A DNA stretch of 64,000 nt from NCBI RefSeq assembly GCF_000730565.1, contig NZ_BBIQ01000014.1:62001-126000 (forward strand), in the 5' to 3' direction. Origin of the DNA: Pseudomonas fulva NBRC 16637 = DSM 17717. Its GTDB lineage: Bacteria > Pseudomonadota > Gammaproteobacteria > Pseudomonadales > Pseudomonadaceae. Positions within the stretch are counted from its first letter, which is position 1; each line of letters begins with the position of its first letter. Of this stretch, positions 9,554-17,821 are shown piece after piece. Position numbers and translations under genes: made by a program. Under the pieces are notes generated by a model. The model was not told the DNA's origin, ran no database searches, and saw only the letters and a list, made by a program, of their open reading frames with translations.

Positions 9554-9700
9554 TTCGTTTTCCGTGATGTCTGGTAACGGGTAAAGTCAGGTAATGCTTT
9601 GGATTAATTCCTAATTTACAGCGCAATCCATTGATAGCTGCACGGACGAGCATTGTGGTTTGAACGCCTACGCGAAATACGGCCTTCAAAGAGGCGCGCG

Positions 9701-10105
9701 TCACTCCTTCTTCAAAAGATCCATGACGTCTTTCGCTGTCTGCAGGCTGGCGGGTAGTAGCGTCTCTTGCGCTTCGGATGGCTTGTCACGGTGGTGGAAA
9801 TAACGAAGCAAAGCGATAAGCAGAATGGTAGGAATAGAGGCCAATGCCAGGATGATAGGTAGGTCGGTGACAGTGTGGGATTTGAAACTGGCTACGAAAT
9901 ACCATTTCCCCATGGCAATCCTGCCGTTTTCGATGAAAATAAAAGCGACGAGGAGGCTGTAAAAGAAAAGCGCCAAGCCCAGCGCTAACTTGGCAAGTCC
10001 CTGCTCCCATTTGAAACGCCAAAGCTCCTTTTCTAGATATCTCGAGAGTAGATTTTCATTGATGCTACTCTCACCTCCCGCTAGGCCTCCGTCTTCCTCG
10101 CTCAT
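9701..10105 (-). CDS. Two-helix membrane protein coupled to the ImmA/IrrE-type gene
   Basis: I do not recognise the family. The 134-residue protein has a soluble, acidic N-terminus (about 1-38). Two predicted transmembrane helices follow (roughly 39-60, LALGLALFFYSLLVAFIFI, and 82-103, LPIILALASIPTILLIALL), then a charged C-terminal tail ending in a helix (TAKDVMDLLKKE). Its ATG overlaps the stop of the upstream metallopeptidase gene as ATGA, so the two are almost certainly co-translated. Codon use looks less GC-biased than the neighbouring core genes. A membrane partner, sensor or effector released by the peptidase is possible but only inferred. Confidence 0.75.
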   Translation of the reverse strand: MSEEDGGLAGGESSINENLLSRYLEKELWRFKWEQGLAKLALGLALFFYSLLVAFIFIENGRIAMGKWYFVASFKSHTVTDLPIILALASIPTILLIALLRYFHHRDKPSEAQETLLPASLQTAKDVMDLLKKE

Positions 10106-10566
10106 AGGATCCCAATATTCCTCAATCGGTACTCCATGGCAGCCGTGGAGACGCCGAATGCATTGGCCAGCCGCTTCAAGTCTGTCACTTTTTCTTCGAA
10201 AATCATGTGTTTGACCAGGGCAGCCGGCATCAAAAGAGCCGCTGCAAACCGGTTGGCTGCAACTTCCCTGGGGTCGCGTACCGATGCGCTCATTTGACGG
10301 TCGGTATCCCTTGGCGCGTCAATATCGCCATTAACGTGATGGCCGATTTCATGGGCAATGGTGAAGCGTTGACGAACTGTGGTTTCAGACGGGTTGTAGG
10401 TAATAAGCGGGGCCCCCTCTCGGAACACATAGTGCCCGCTTTCTCGGGAGCCTGGCTCTGCCGGCCGTACCTCGATACCCATTTTCTGAGCAATAGCCTT
10501 GGCGTCTACTGGGAGTTTGAAATCCCAATGGGCTTTGAGGACGTCAAGCGCGCTGCTGTACCTCAT
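10102..10566 (-). CDS. ImmA/IrrE-family metallo-endopeptidase
   Basis: This 154-residue protein belongs to the ImmA/IrrE family (PF06114): FTIAHEIGHH gives the HEXXH zinc motif and REVAANRFAAALLMP is the downstream conserved helix with the third ligand. Family members cleave cognate repressors in phages, ICEs and stress responses. No XRE-type repressor is encoded nearby; instead a two-helix membrane protein overlaps its end. I chose the ATG at 10566 because GGAGG lies five bases before it; a GTG at 10578 is an alternative. It lies just behind tRNA-Ser in a patch that looks acquired. Confidence 0.85.
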   Translation of the reverse strand: MRYSSALDVLKAHWDFKLPVDAKAIAQKMGIEVRPAEPGSRESGHYVFREGAPLITYNPSETTVRQRFTIAHEIGHHVNGDIDAPRDTDRQMSASVRDPREVAANRFAAALLMPAALVKHMIFEEKVTDLKRLANAFGVSTAAMEYRLRNIGIL

Positions 10567-10728
10567 ACCGCCCTCCACGAAACATTCAGCCTGCTTGATG
10601 CCGAATCATGTTCCCTTGCACTCCTGCGTCAACCGAATAATTGTGACAGCTCGTCGCTTCCACACCGCCCTGTGTGCTAGAGGCAACGACAGGGCGGCCG
10701 GCAATTCGGGCAAGTTGACAGGGAAACC

Positions 10729-11007
10729 CTACGACCCTTCGTTCATTAACCCGAGCTCCGCATCATCCAGCAGCGCCTTAGCCATCGCGCCTAGGTAATG
10801 CGAAGCCCATAGCAATTTCTGGTCGCTTTCCATCAGCCCCTTGATCACCATGTGGCATACATACCCCATCAATTCGGACGCCTGCTCCCTGGCATCCTGG
10901 CAGGGTATGCCAGGCTCGATGCGGAACAGCGGGTGTGTGTTGTCATCGCCCTGGTGAAAACGGGTCCTGCCAACGGTGGTGGGTTCATTTTTGTCATCGG
11001 TTGGCAT
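10729..11007 (-). CDS. Small DUF3077-like protein, cassette copy A
   Basis: A 92-residue protein sharing the core FRIEPGIPCQDAREQASELM and a C-terminal YLGAMAKALLDDAE helix with two near-identical paralogues at about 49.7 and 51.1 kb and a remnant at 47.7 kb. I believe this is the Pseudomonas-restricted DUF3077 family, from memory; function unknown. Copy A is the most divergent of the set. GGGGAC precedes the ATG at 11007; an ATG at 11022 overlaps the preceding small ORF. It is transcribed from the structured leader at 11096-11375. Confidence 0.75.
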   Translation of the reverse strand: MPTDDKNEPTTVGRTRFHQGDDNTHPLFRIEPGIPCQDAREQASELMGYVCHMVIKGLMESDQKLLWASHYLGAMAKALLDDAELGLMNEGS

Positions 11008-11011
11008 TTGT

Positions 11012-11095
11012 TTAGTCCCCATTCGCCGGTATGAACTGCATCAACGTCCGGTGCGAGCGGGGAGGGTGAGGTGGGTCAGGGACCATCTTGCGCAT
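11012..11095 (-). CDS. 27-residue KIVPDPP-type peptide, shortened cassette member (copy A)
   Basis: The reading frame starts with MRKMVPDPPHPP, matching the first residues of the 80-residue MLKIVPDPPH proteins in copies C and D, but stops after 27 codons. It has a well-placed GGAG six bases before the ATG and is the first ORF behind leader A. It ends two bases before the next gene's context, so it could act as a leader peptide coupling translation, or be a truncated relic of the longer protein. Confidence 0.5.
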   Translation of the reverse strand: MRKMVPDPPHPPRSHRTLMQFIPANGD

Positions 11096-11375
11096 AAGTA
11101 GCTCCAGAGTCAGTCGGGCTGCTACGGCCTTGCTGTCAAACAAGAGGGTGGCAGCGATACGCGGGTTGACAGACCGAGGACTCCGGAGACTCGGCGCACA
11201 CAAGGTGCCCCACGTACCACCGCCATAAGGGTTGCACGTGTGCGGAGAAGGGGCGGCCTGTCAAAGCCGGTCGTTGATCTGCAACGACCCGCCGAGACTA
11301 GAACGCGACCTGCCCCATCGCAACCGTTTGAGCAGCGGGGCAGTATGTTTCGGAAACGGCCTACAAGGAAGGGGA
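11096..11375 (-). promoter_or_regulatory. Repeated promoter plus structured leader RNA, copy A
   Basis: Read on the minus strand, a promoter TTGCGA (11323-11318) / TAGTCT (11300-11295) with 17-bp spacing precedes a leader of about 193 nt. A hairpin (11288-11282 with 11276-11270) begins at the expected start point. The long stem pairs 11224-11209 with 11165-11150, all 16 positions pairing when G-U is allowed. Three heptamers follow the same order as in the other copies: TTGACAG (11264-11258), CTGTCAA (11172-11166), TTGACAG (11139-11133). A conserved block upstream of the promoter lies at about 11341-11375. This copy differs most in sequence yet keeps the pairing. Confidence 0.7.
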
Positions 11376-11740
11376 TTAATCTGAGTTCCGAGAGCAAAAG
11401 TACCGATTCAAAGCGATCCCGGGCCGCTCAGCCATCCGCAACATTTTGTCTTGATCTGCCATTCACCACCTGCGCTACAATGCCGCCTCTGTTCGCCTCT
11501 CATGCCTGGACAACACGCCGTAATGACTACGTGCGCCGGGCGATGAGTGCTTCCTGACATGGATTCGTTGGATGCTTTGCGCTTCGCTACACATACCCCT
11601 CACTGTTCGCTCACCCGTGGCGTCGCCTTCTGCGGCTTCCACTGGCTCCCCCCTGCAAGCCCATCACACCCACGCCCACGCTGCTGCCCGAGAGGCTGCG
11701 GTTTACGGCTGTGCGTCCACTGGAAAATGGAGTGATCCAC
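11376..11740. other. Non-coding stretch between leader A and the envelope operon
   Basis: About 365 bp without a convincing gene. Short frames here lack ribosome sites and family features. It must hold the promoter of the operon starting at 11741, but I see no clear -35/-10 pair. A GGAG at 11730-11733 serves as the ribosome site for the GTG at 11741. Confidence 0.5.
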
Positions 11741-12601
11741 GTGCATAAGAAATTCATCGCCTCCCTCTTGGCTGTCGCCATCGCCTCGACCACCGCCTGC
11801 GCCCAGCTTGGCATCAGCAAAGAACAAGCCGGCACCGTGATCGGCGGCCTGGCGGGCGTTGCCATCGGTTCGACCATGGGCAGCGGCAACGGCAAGCTGG
11901 CGGCCGCTTTGATCGCAGGCGGCATCGGTGCCTACGTGGGCAACCGCATCGGCAATATGCTCGATGAAAAAGACCAGCAGGCCTTGGCCTTGCGCACTCA
12001 GGAAGTGCTGAGCCAGCAACAGGCCACGGCCAATGCACAGCCGGTGACCTGGAAGTCCGACCACTCCGGCGCCAGCGCGCAGATCGTGACAGGCAAGGAG
12101 TACACCAAGACCAAGCAGGTCGAGGTCAAGCGCGCGCCGAAGATCCAGGCCGTTCCGTCGATGAAGCTGATCAACGAACCCTACGTGACCACCAGCGACA
12201 ACCTCAATGTGCGCGCGGCGCCCAACGCCAAGGGCGAGAAAGTCGGCAGCCTGAAGAACCACACCGAATTCACGGCCGTCGGTTCAACCGGCGACTGGGT
12301 GCTGGTAGGGCGCAAAGGCGTGACCGTCGGTTACGTGCACAAGGACTACGTCGAGCCCAAGGCCCAGGCCGTGGCCAAGCGCGTTACCCCGGCGGTGAAC
12401 CTGGATGAGCTGGACGTGGCGGCCAGTAGCGAAACCCAAGGCTTCGACCTGGATACGCTGCAAAGCCTGCCTACCCAGACCGTCGCTGCCGAAGCGGCTT
12501 GCCGCCCCGTGACGGTCAGCCTGAAGTCCAAGGAAGGCAAGACCGAACAGGAACAGAACACCTTCTGCAAACAGGCCAATGGCACCTGGGAACTGATTTG
12601 A
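11741..12601 (+). CDS. Glycine-zipper plus SH3b-domain envelope lipoprotein
   Basis: A 286-residue secreted protein. Residues 1-17 form a signal peptide with a possible lipobox ending STTAC (Cys18). It is followed by a glycine-zipper segment of the 17-kDa surface-antigen type (GTVIGGLAGVAIGSTMGSG and GGIGAYVGNRIG) and a bacterial SH3 domain around residues 150-205 (DNLNVRAAPNAKGEKVG ... VGYVHKDYVEP). A C-terminal segment has two cysteines. SH3b domains often bind peptidoglycan, so a wall-associated role is inferred. I start at the GTG at 11741 (GGAG eight bases before) rather than ten codons upstream. It is first of a three-gene operon. Confidence 0.8.
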   Translation: MHKKFIASLLAVAIASTTACAQLGISKEQAGTVIGGLAGVAIGSTMGSGNGKLAAALIAGGIGAYVGNRIGNMLDEKDQQALALRTQEVLSQQQATANAQPVTWKSDHSGASAQIVTGKEYTKTKQVEVKRAPKIQAVPSMKLINEPYVTTSDNLNVRAAPNAKGEKVGSLKNHTEFTAVGSTGDWVLVGRKGVTVGYVHKDYVEPKAQAVAKRVTPAVNLDELDVAASSETQGFDLDTLQSLPTQTVAAEAACRPVTVSLKSKEGKTEQEQNTFCKQANGTWELI

Positions 12602-12609
12602 GAACTTCC

Positions 12610-14466
12610 ATGAAAAAGCACGCCCTTGCGCTCGCCGTGATCGGTGCTTGCGGTTTGGTACCGCAGGCTTTCGCCCACGAGCTGGCGTTTTCCAAGAAGG
12701 ACAATATCAAGGTCGAAGTGCCCGGTGAGGCCGCGACCTGGTGCAAGCCCGAGGTCGAGCTGACCATCACCCGGCCTGCCTGGGACAACCCGGACATGCT
12801 CTCGGGCCTGCTGAACAAGTTGCCGTTCGTGTTCGCCAAGGACTGCTCCACGGCCAAGGTCAGCTGGAAGGCGGTCGATGGCAAGGGCGCGCTGTATGCC
12901 AGCGGCGCTGGCAATGCCAGCAACCTGGGCTTGATGAACCTGGCTGCTGCACCTGCCGCCTCCACGGCCCCAGCCCCTCAGCAGACTGAAACACCAGCGC
13001 CATCCTCTGCGCCAGCACCAGCAGAGGCACCTGCCCCTGCTGCTACACCTGCGCCTGCCGAGGCGCCAGCACCAGCCGTGGCGGCTGCCCCTACGCCGGC
13101 CGCCAAGCCAGAACCGGCCGCTGTTCCCACCCCAGCGCCCGCACCTGAACCGGCGCCAGCGCCTGCCGTCGCGCCCAAGGCAGCCGGCGCCGCTGTGACG
13201 GCAGCCCCCACCTCGGACTATGGCCGCTCAGTGGTGCTGAAAAACAGCAAGCTGATGCAGATCACTGATGCTGCGGGCTGCAAGTGGGTGCTCAATAGCA
13301 CCATCATCAGTGAAGGCGACAGCCTCACGTTCGGCACCACGCCAGCCATGCCCTGTCCGGCTTCCGGCTTTGGTGCGGGCAATTTTGAGAAGATCAGCTG
13401 GAAAGCCGAAGGCACCTACCGCGGCAACGACTGGAATCGCATCTACGTCCACCCCAGCGCCTTGATGTTCAGCAGGCGTTACGAGGCGGCGGTCAAGGAC
13501 AAGTCGGTCAGCTACCTCACGGCCGAAGCGGACCAGGTGGCGTTGCTGGTGGGTGAAATTCCCGATCGGAACATGAAGGTGTACCTGGCGTTCGCCCGTC
13601 CTACCTACGGCGCCGTAGGGCCGTTCCTCGCCGACCCGTACTACGTCGGCGTAACCCCGGACGACGCCTTCGCCCTGGACCCGGCGAAATACAAGGAAAC
13701 TGCGCTGCAGGCCTTCGACCTGATCAAGAACGCATCGCCGAGCACCACCGATGTGGCCGACCTGCTCATCGTCAAGGACCTGTCGGCCATTTCCAATAGA
13801 ATCTGGGGTAACGACGACCAGAAGATCGTGCGCAACCGCATCGGCATGGGCCGCCAGGGCCTGTACTTCGATGTGCGCAACGGCACCAACTGGGCGCAGC
13901 AGCGCGAGAAGCAGCGCGTGCGTGAAGCCCGCAATCGTCAGCAGCAGTTGGCCTGGGAGCACACCCGTGTGCTTGAGCGCTACCAGCAGTTGCAGGAGCG
14001 CATGGGTGAATTCAAGGGGCGTGAAACCGAGGCACTGGCGCAGATGGCCGGCATCAAGGTGCGTTTCCCTTCGCCGCTGCAGCAGCAGGACCCTACGTCG
14101 TCGCAGAACGTGACGCCGATGATGGTGCATGTCACCGGCAAGAAGGGCGAGTTCTACACCGTCGACTACCCAGGCGAAGGGCGTCTGCTTGCCGAGCAGC
14201 AATACCCCGAAGGCTGGTACGTGGCCCAGGTTGCCAACGCCACCCCTTACTACCCGCTCGAAGACGGTCGCGCCATTCCTACCTACCGCGCCTACAGTGT
14301 GGGCGAGCCGAAGGCCTGCGAGCAGGAGCGCTGCGCCGATCGCGTGTCTTATGGCGCCGTGCTGGCCAAGGAATTCCCCAATGCAGGCATCGACTCCAAC
14401 TGGACGCCCGAAGTCTCCCAACAGTTTGTGAACGACTGGAAAAACGCGTCGGCACAGGTCCAGTAA
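12610..14466 (+). CDS. Large secreted protein with Ala/Pro-rich linker, unknown function
   Basis: A 618-residue exported protein I do not recognise. A Sec signal peptide (about 1-22, ending QAFA-HE) precedes an N-terminal domain of about 100 residues. A long alanine/proline linker (about 115-200) of PAP and APAEAPAPA repeats follows, then a larger C-terminal part with a charged coiled-coil-like helix near residues 430-475 (QREKQRVREARNRQQQLAWE). Linkers like this usually span the periplasm or peptidoglycan. It starts 8 bp after the SH3b lipoprotein and 10 bp before the next gene, so the three are one operon. Confidence 0.75.
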   Translation: MKKHALALAVIGACGLVPQAFAHELAFSKKDNIKVEVPGEAATWCKPEVELTITRPAWDNPDMLSGLLNKLPFVFAKDCSTAKVSWKAVDGKGALYASGAGNASNLGLMNLAAAPAASTAPAPQQTETPAPSSAPAPAEAPAPAATPAPAEAPAPAVAAAPTPAAKPEPAAVPTPAPAPEPAPAPAVAPKAAGAAVTAAPTSDYGRSVVLKNSKLMQITDAAGCKWVLNSTIISEGDSLTFGTTPAMPCPASGFGAGNFEKISWKAEGTYRGNDWNRIYVHPSALMFSRRYEAAVKDKSVSYLTAEADQVALLVGEIPDRNMKVYLAFARPTYGAVGPFLADPYYVGVTPDDAFALDPAKYKETALQAFDLIKNASPSTTDVADLLIVKDLSAISNRIWGNDDQKIVRNRIGMGRQGLYFDVRNGTNWAQQREKQRVREARNRQQQLAWEHTRVLERYQQLQERMGEFKGRETEALAQMAGIKVRFPSPLQQQDPTSSQNVTPMMVHVTGKKGEFYTVDYPGEGRLLAEQQYPEGWYVAQVANATPYYPLEDGRAIPTYRAYSVGEPKACEQERCADRVSYGAVLAKEFPNAGIDSNWTPEVSQQFVNDWKNASAQVQ

Positions 14467-14476
14467 GGCATAACCC

Positions 14477-15691
14477 ATGATCAAGCAGATGAACGCAAAG
14501 CAGAAGTTGATTGGCGGTGTGGCGGTCGTGGCGGTAGCGCTCGGCGTCACCTATGCCGTGGTGTCGAGCAGTGGCAAGAAGCAAGCCATGGCGTACTACG
14601 AAGACTTCAAAGAACGCTACTTCCTTGAAGACGTGCTGTCCGAAGGCGACATTTCGTACTCGGCGCTCTCCGGTAACCTGACAGTGGCCGACCCAGAGGT
14701 CCGTGTGGCCGCCGTGCAGACCAACGGCGCGCAACAGTTCATGCGCAGCATGGCCGGCGTGATGGCCTCGATGCGCGGCATGGACATGCACGAAGGCTTG
14801 GGCAACTGGGCCGAGTACCAGATGAACGCACTTGAATCACGCTACGTGACCGGCGTTTTCCTGAAGGCCGATGCGTTGAAACTGTCGCACAGCGGTGACA
14901 GCAAGGATGGCGAGATCCATGTCCAGTTGCTGGGCATGCAGATGGCCGACCCGTATATCGCGGCCCAGGGCCAGGACATCGTCCGTGTCGCCGATGTGAG
15001 CGACGAAATCCAACCGACCGCCGAGCTGACGGCCAACGGCCGCGCGAGCCAGGCGAAGATGCCTTGGGGGGTGAACCTGGCGGCGCGCCAGCCTGTCACA
15101 GGCGCTTTCCTGGTCAACAGCACAGGGCAATTCGGGACCAGGATCGACCTGGACCTCACGTTGCAGCGCTCCAGCGATGGCGAGGGCGTGATGACGTTCG
15201 TGGTCACTCACCGCAACGACGGTTCGAAGGTGGGCGAAATCGTGCGCAAGGCTACCTTGCACTCGATGCCCGAACTCGATGATGTGCAGGCCCAGTTCAA
15301 GGCAGCCCTGGGCGGTCAGATCGTCGCCGCCTTCAGCCCGCCTTCTGGCCTGGCCATGTTCAGCGAGGCAGTGTCGGAACTGGCGCGCAAGGCCAAGGTG
15401 GAGCGCTATGAGCTCAGCTACAGCGGCTTCAAGCCCGTGCGTACGGCCTTCGAAGCCTTCCAGCACACCACGCCCAACGCCAAGTTTGCCGACTTCTGCC
15501 AAGCGGTAGGGTTTTCTAGCTGGAGCAGCGACTTTGGCACCAAGGCCAAGCAGCACAGCGATTCGGAATGCGCCATTGCGCAGAAGCTGGCGGCTGGGGA
15601 CGACTTCGAGGAAACCTACACCTTCAAGGAAGGCAAGAGCCTTTACGCCGCGTTGTTCGTGAGCAAGGCGTATGAGCTGGAGACGAACTAG
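14477..15691 (+). CDS. Membrane-anchored envelope protein of unknown function
   Basis: A 404-residue protein with one N-terminal transmembrane helix (about 12-31, LIGGVAVVAVALGVTYAVV) and a large, probably periplasmic remainder made of alternating strands and helices. It has no motif I can name; the architecture is distantly reminiscent of DUF945-type proteins but I do not claim membership. It is the third gene of the 11741-15691 operon and likely works with the two secreted partners upstream. Confidence 0.72.
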   Translation: MIKQMNAKQKLIGGVAVVAVALGVTYAVVSSSGKKQAMAYYEDFKERYFLEDVLSEGDISYSALSGNLTVADPEVRVAAVQTNGAQQFMRSMAGVMASMRGMDMHEGLGNWAEYQMNALESRYVTGVFLKADALKLSHSGDSKDGEIHVQLLGMQMADPYIAAQGQDIVRVADVSDEIQPTAELTANGRASQAKMPWGVNLAARQPVTGAFLVNSTGQFGTRIDLDLTLQRSSDGEGVMTFVVTHRNDGSKVGEIVRKATLHSMPELDDVQAQFKAALGGQIVAAFSPPSGLAMFSEAVSELARKAKVERYELSYSGFKPVRTAFEAFQHTTPNAKFADFCQAVGFSSWSSDFGTKAKQHSDSECAIAQKLAAGDDFEETYTFKEGKSLYAALFVSKAYELETN

Positions 15692-15737
15692 GAGGTTGTT
15701 GGGGCGGGCCGTGTGCTAACCGCCTGCATGCCCGGGC

Positions 15738-15793
15738 CGCGTTGCGGCCCATCGCGGCCGGTCCGGTGCCCCGGCAAGGCCGTTCCCACACGG
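15738..15793. repeat. GC-rich REP-like palindromic region
   Basis: This segment carries GGGCCGCGTTGCGGCCC, a short perfect hairpin, followed by ATCGCGGCCGGTCCGG and a CCCACACGG tail in the style of P. putida REP elements. It lies between two convergent genes and may end both transcripts. Assignment is by eye. Confidence 0.35.
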
Positions 15794-15851
15794 ACTGTGT
15801 GACGCCTGAGTTAGCGGCCTTGCCGTTACGCCCCCCCTGGGCGTCACCCAC

Positions 15852-16286
15852 CTACCACACCCGCTCATCCCCCACATCTTCAAGCACCTGCCCCAAATCC
15901 AACTCAACGGACAGTGCAATCAAACTGGCATGTCCATCCTCGCCCTCAGGCCAAACCGTCACCTGGGTGTCCGCTGCCAGCACAAGCTGGTCGCCGCTTC
16001 TCATCATCTGCTGCGTGCCATCGGCATTGATAACCCTCAAGCCACCGGCGGTGGCGAACAGCAGCAGGTCGTTGACCGGGCTCAGCCGGGCTGCAGCACG
16101 CAGGTGGCGGTACTCCACGATCCAGCCCTCGGCCAGAAACGTCTTGCTCAGCTGGTAGTTCAGCGAGCACTTGAGCGACAGGTCATCCAGTGCCGCGATG
16201 ACCTGGTCATGTGGCAAGCCCTTGGGCATGAGGCGGGCAAACTCGCTCAGGTTTGCCAGTGTCACGTGTTTACGGGCAGGGCTCAT
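15852..16286 (-). CDS. Conserved hypothetical protein
   Basis: A 144-residue cytosolic-looking protein without signal peptide or membrane helix. The C-terminal half (about 75-135) is rich in short strands (LLLFATAGGLRVINADGTQ, SGDQLVLAADTQVTVW) and could form a small beta-sandwich or cupin-like fold, but there is no metal motif. An AAGGA site precedes its ATG. It lies in the same orientation as, but 55 bp beyond, the AzlD gene. Confidence 0.65.
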   Translation of the reverse strand: MSPARKHVTLANLSEFARLMPKGLPHDQVIAALDDLSLKCSLNYQLSKTFLAEGWIVEYRHLRAAARLSPVNDLLLFATAGGLRVINADGTQQMMRSGDQLVLAADTQVTVWPEGEDGHASLIALSVELDLGQVLEDVGDERVW

Positions 16287-16341
16287 GCCGGTGTCCTTGT
16301 AGATTCGATGCCGTTACGCACAGGTGCAATTGAGATCGACG

Positions 16342-16662
16342 TCACGCCACAAGCGTGATGGCGACGTGCGCGGCAATGCCTGCCGCCACGCTGAAAATCA
16401 AACTCCGGGTGAAGTAGGCCACGATCACCACCGGCACGGCGGCCAGCATGTCGGCGTTCATGGCCATCAGCGAGCCGTCCTTGGCCATCAGCAGCGCGGG
16501 CACGGTGATGCTGGCGATGATCGCCACGGGCAGGTACTCGATGACGTCGTTGAACACCTTGGGCGTGCCCTGCATTCGGAACAGCAGGGGCGTGGCCCGG
16601 GTGAAGTAGGTGATGGCCATCATCAAGGCCACCGCGCCGATCAGGTATTTTTCTTCAGGCAT
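16342..16662 (-). CDS. azlD: AzlD-family small subunit of a branched-chain amino acid exporter
   Basis: A 106-residue, four-helix membrane protein of the AzlD family (PF05437): ITYFTRATPLLF and the ADMLAAVPVVIVAYFTRS stretch are typical. AzlCD-type pairs export branched-chain amino acids and related compounds; the E. coli homologue is YgaZH. The start at 16662 overlaps the end of azlC by 22 bp, indicating coupled synthesis. It is the last gene of the dioxygenase-GNAT-azlC-azlD operon. Confidence 0.88.
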   Translation of the reverse strand: MPEEKYLIGAVALMMAITYFTRATPLLFRMQGTPKVFNDVIEYLPVAIIASITVPALLMAKDGSLMAMNADMLAAVPVVIVAYFTRSLIFSVAAGIAAHVAITLVA

Positions 16663-17342
16663 AGGCCTACTCCGCAGCCCACGGCCGTAGCCATGAACAC
16701 ATTCAAAGGGGAGGGGTACAGCGCGTTGAGCAGGCAGGTCGCGGCAATCACCACCAGGGCGATGATCAGCTTGGGCCGGCTGTTGCACAGCGACACCAGC
16801 ACGAAGATCATCATGGCGGTCAGCGCGTAGTCCAGCTTGAATGCAGAGAAGCGACTCAGCGCATCGGAGGCCACGGCGCCGAGCAGGGCGCCGGCAATCC
16901 AGCTGGCGTGGCACCAGGTGTTGAACTGCAGCAGGTAGCCAGGCGGGGTGTACTTGCCGGCTTGCAGGCGTTGGCTGTGCAAGGCGAACGATTCGTCGGT
17001 CAGGCCAAAGGCATACATCAGCTTTTGCGACCTGGAGATGCCCAGCCCATCGCTCTGCTTGGCCATGTACATGGCCATGAGCATGTGCCGCGAATTGATC
17101 AGCAGCGTTGACAACGCGATGGTCAGCAACGGCGCACCCGAGGTGATCAGCGCCAGCGCCGCGAACTGCGCGGCGCCTGCGTAGACGAACACGCACATCG
17201 CCACCGGGAGCCACAAGGGCAGCCCGGCGTTGATGCACATCACGCCAAACACGAAGCTCACGACGAAGTAGCCGGTGATCACCGGCAAGGCATCGACGAA
17301 GCTTTCCCTGCGCGAGACCGGGTGCAAGGCGAGGTCGGTCAT
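16641..17342 (-). CDS. azlC: AzlC-family branched-chain amino acid exporter
   Basis: A 233-residue polytopic inner-membrane protein of the AzlC family (PF03591). Recognisable segments are FVFGVMCINAGLPLW, VYAGAAQFAALALI, the helix NSRHMLMAMY and FGLTDESFAL. With AzlD it forms a two-component exporter for branched-chain amino acids. Its ATG overlaps the GNAT stop (ATGA at 17339-17342). Genetic linkage to a 2OG-Fe(II) dioxygenase suggests the true export substrate may be a hydroxylated amino acid; this is inference. Confidence 0.9.
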   Translation of the reverse strand: MTDLALHPVSRRESFVDALPVITGYFVVSFVFGVMCINAGLPLWLPVAMCVFVYAGAAQFAALALITSGAPLLTIALSTLLINSRHMLMAMYMAKQSDGLGISRSQKLMYAFGLTDESFALHSQRLQAGKYTPPGYLLQFNTWCHASWIAGALLGAVASDALSRFSAFKLDYALTAMMIFVLVSLCNSRPKLIIALVVIAATCLLNALYPSPLNVFMATAVGCGVGLCLKKNT

Positions 17343-17821
17343 AGATCGACCTCGCAGGTGATCTCGCCGCGCGTCTGGCTGAAGCCTTGTCGGTTCCAGA
17401 ACCGCACAGCCGACGCATTGTCCTGGTCGATGAACAGGAACACCCGGCGGATGCCATGCTGACGGAAGTCGTTGAGGATCGAGTTGGTCAGGGACGTGCC
17501 GATGCGGCTGTGGCGATAGTCCGGCGACACTGCCAGGTGGTTGATGGTACCGCGTGTACCCATCGTCCCCCCGGCCACGGCACCGATGATCGCCCCGCTG
17601 TGGTTTTCCGCCAGGTAGCAGAACGTGTTGTCATGGCTCAACAAGCCCTTGAGCAGGTCCTCGCTCTGCCAGTCACAAAACGCAATCTCGTCGAACCGCT
17701 TGAGGAAATTGACCAGGCGCGTGGCATGAAACGGCGTGGCCTTCTTGATGGTCAGGCCGTTCATGCGGTCGGGCACGGCAACGCTGCGCGTTGCCTGCTC
17801 AAGGCTATTTGACAATGTCAT
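17339..17821 (-). CDS. GNAT-family N-acetyltransferase
   Basis: A 160-residue Gcn5-related acetyltransferase. The acetyl-CoA binding motif A reads LAVSPDYRHSRIGTSLTNSI (about 97-116), and FLFIDQDNASAVRFWNRQGF is the conserved C-terminal motif B region. The start overlaps the dioxygenase gene by 17 bp and the stop overlaps azlC. In this operon it could acetylate, and so detoxify or trap, the amino acid modified by the dioxygenase. Confidence 0.85.
   Translation of the reverse strand: MTLSNSLEQATRSVAVPDRMNGLTIKKATPFHATRLVNFLKRFDEIAFCDWQSEDLLKGLLSHDNTFCYLAENHSGAIIGAVAGGTMGTRGTINHLAVSPDYRHSRIGTSLTNSILNDFRQHGIRRVFLFIDQDNASAVRFWNRQGFSQTRGEITCEVDL

Noticed and set aside
9425..11400. tRNA-Ser 3' end as an att site of an integrative element.
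   Set aside because: No integrase gene and no second copy of the tRNA 3' end are found in the following sequence; only position and composition hint at insertion.
11240..11557. A 105-codon plus-strand frame across leader A.
   Set aside because: It runs antisense to the conserved leader and its reading frame is not kept in copies B-D.
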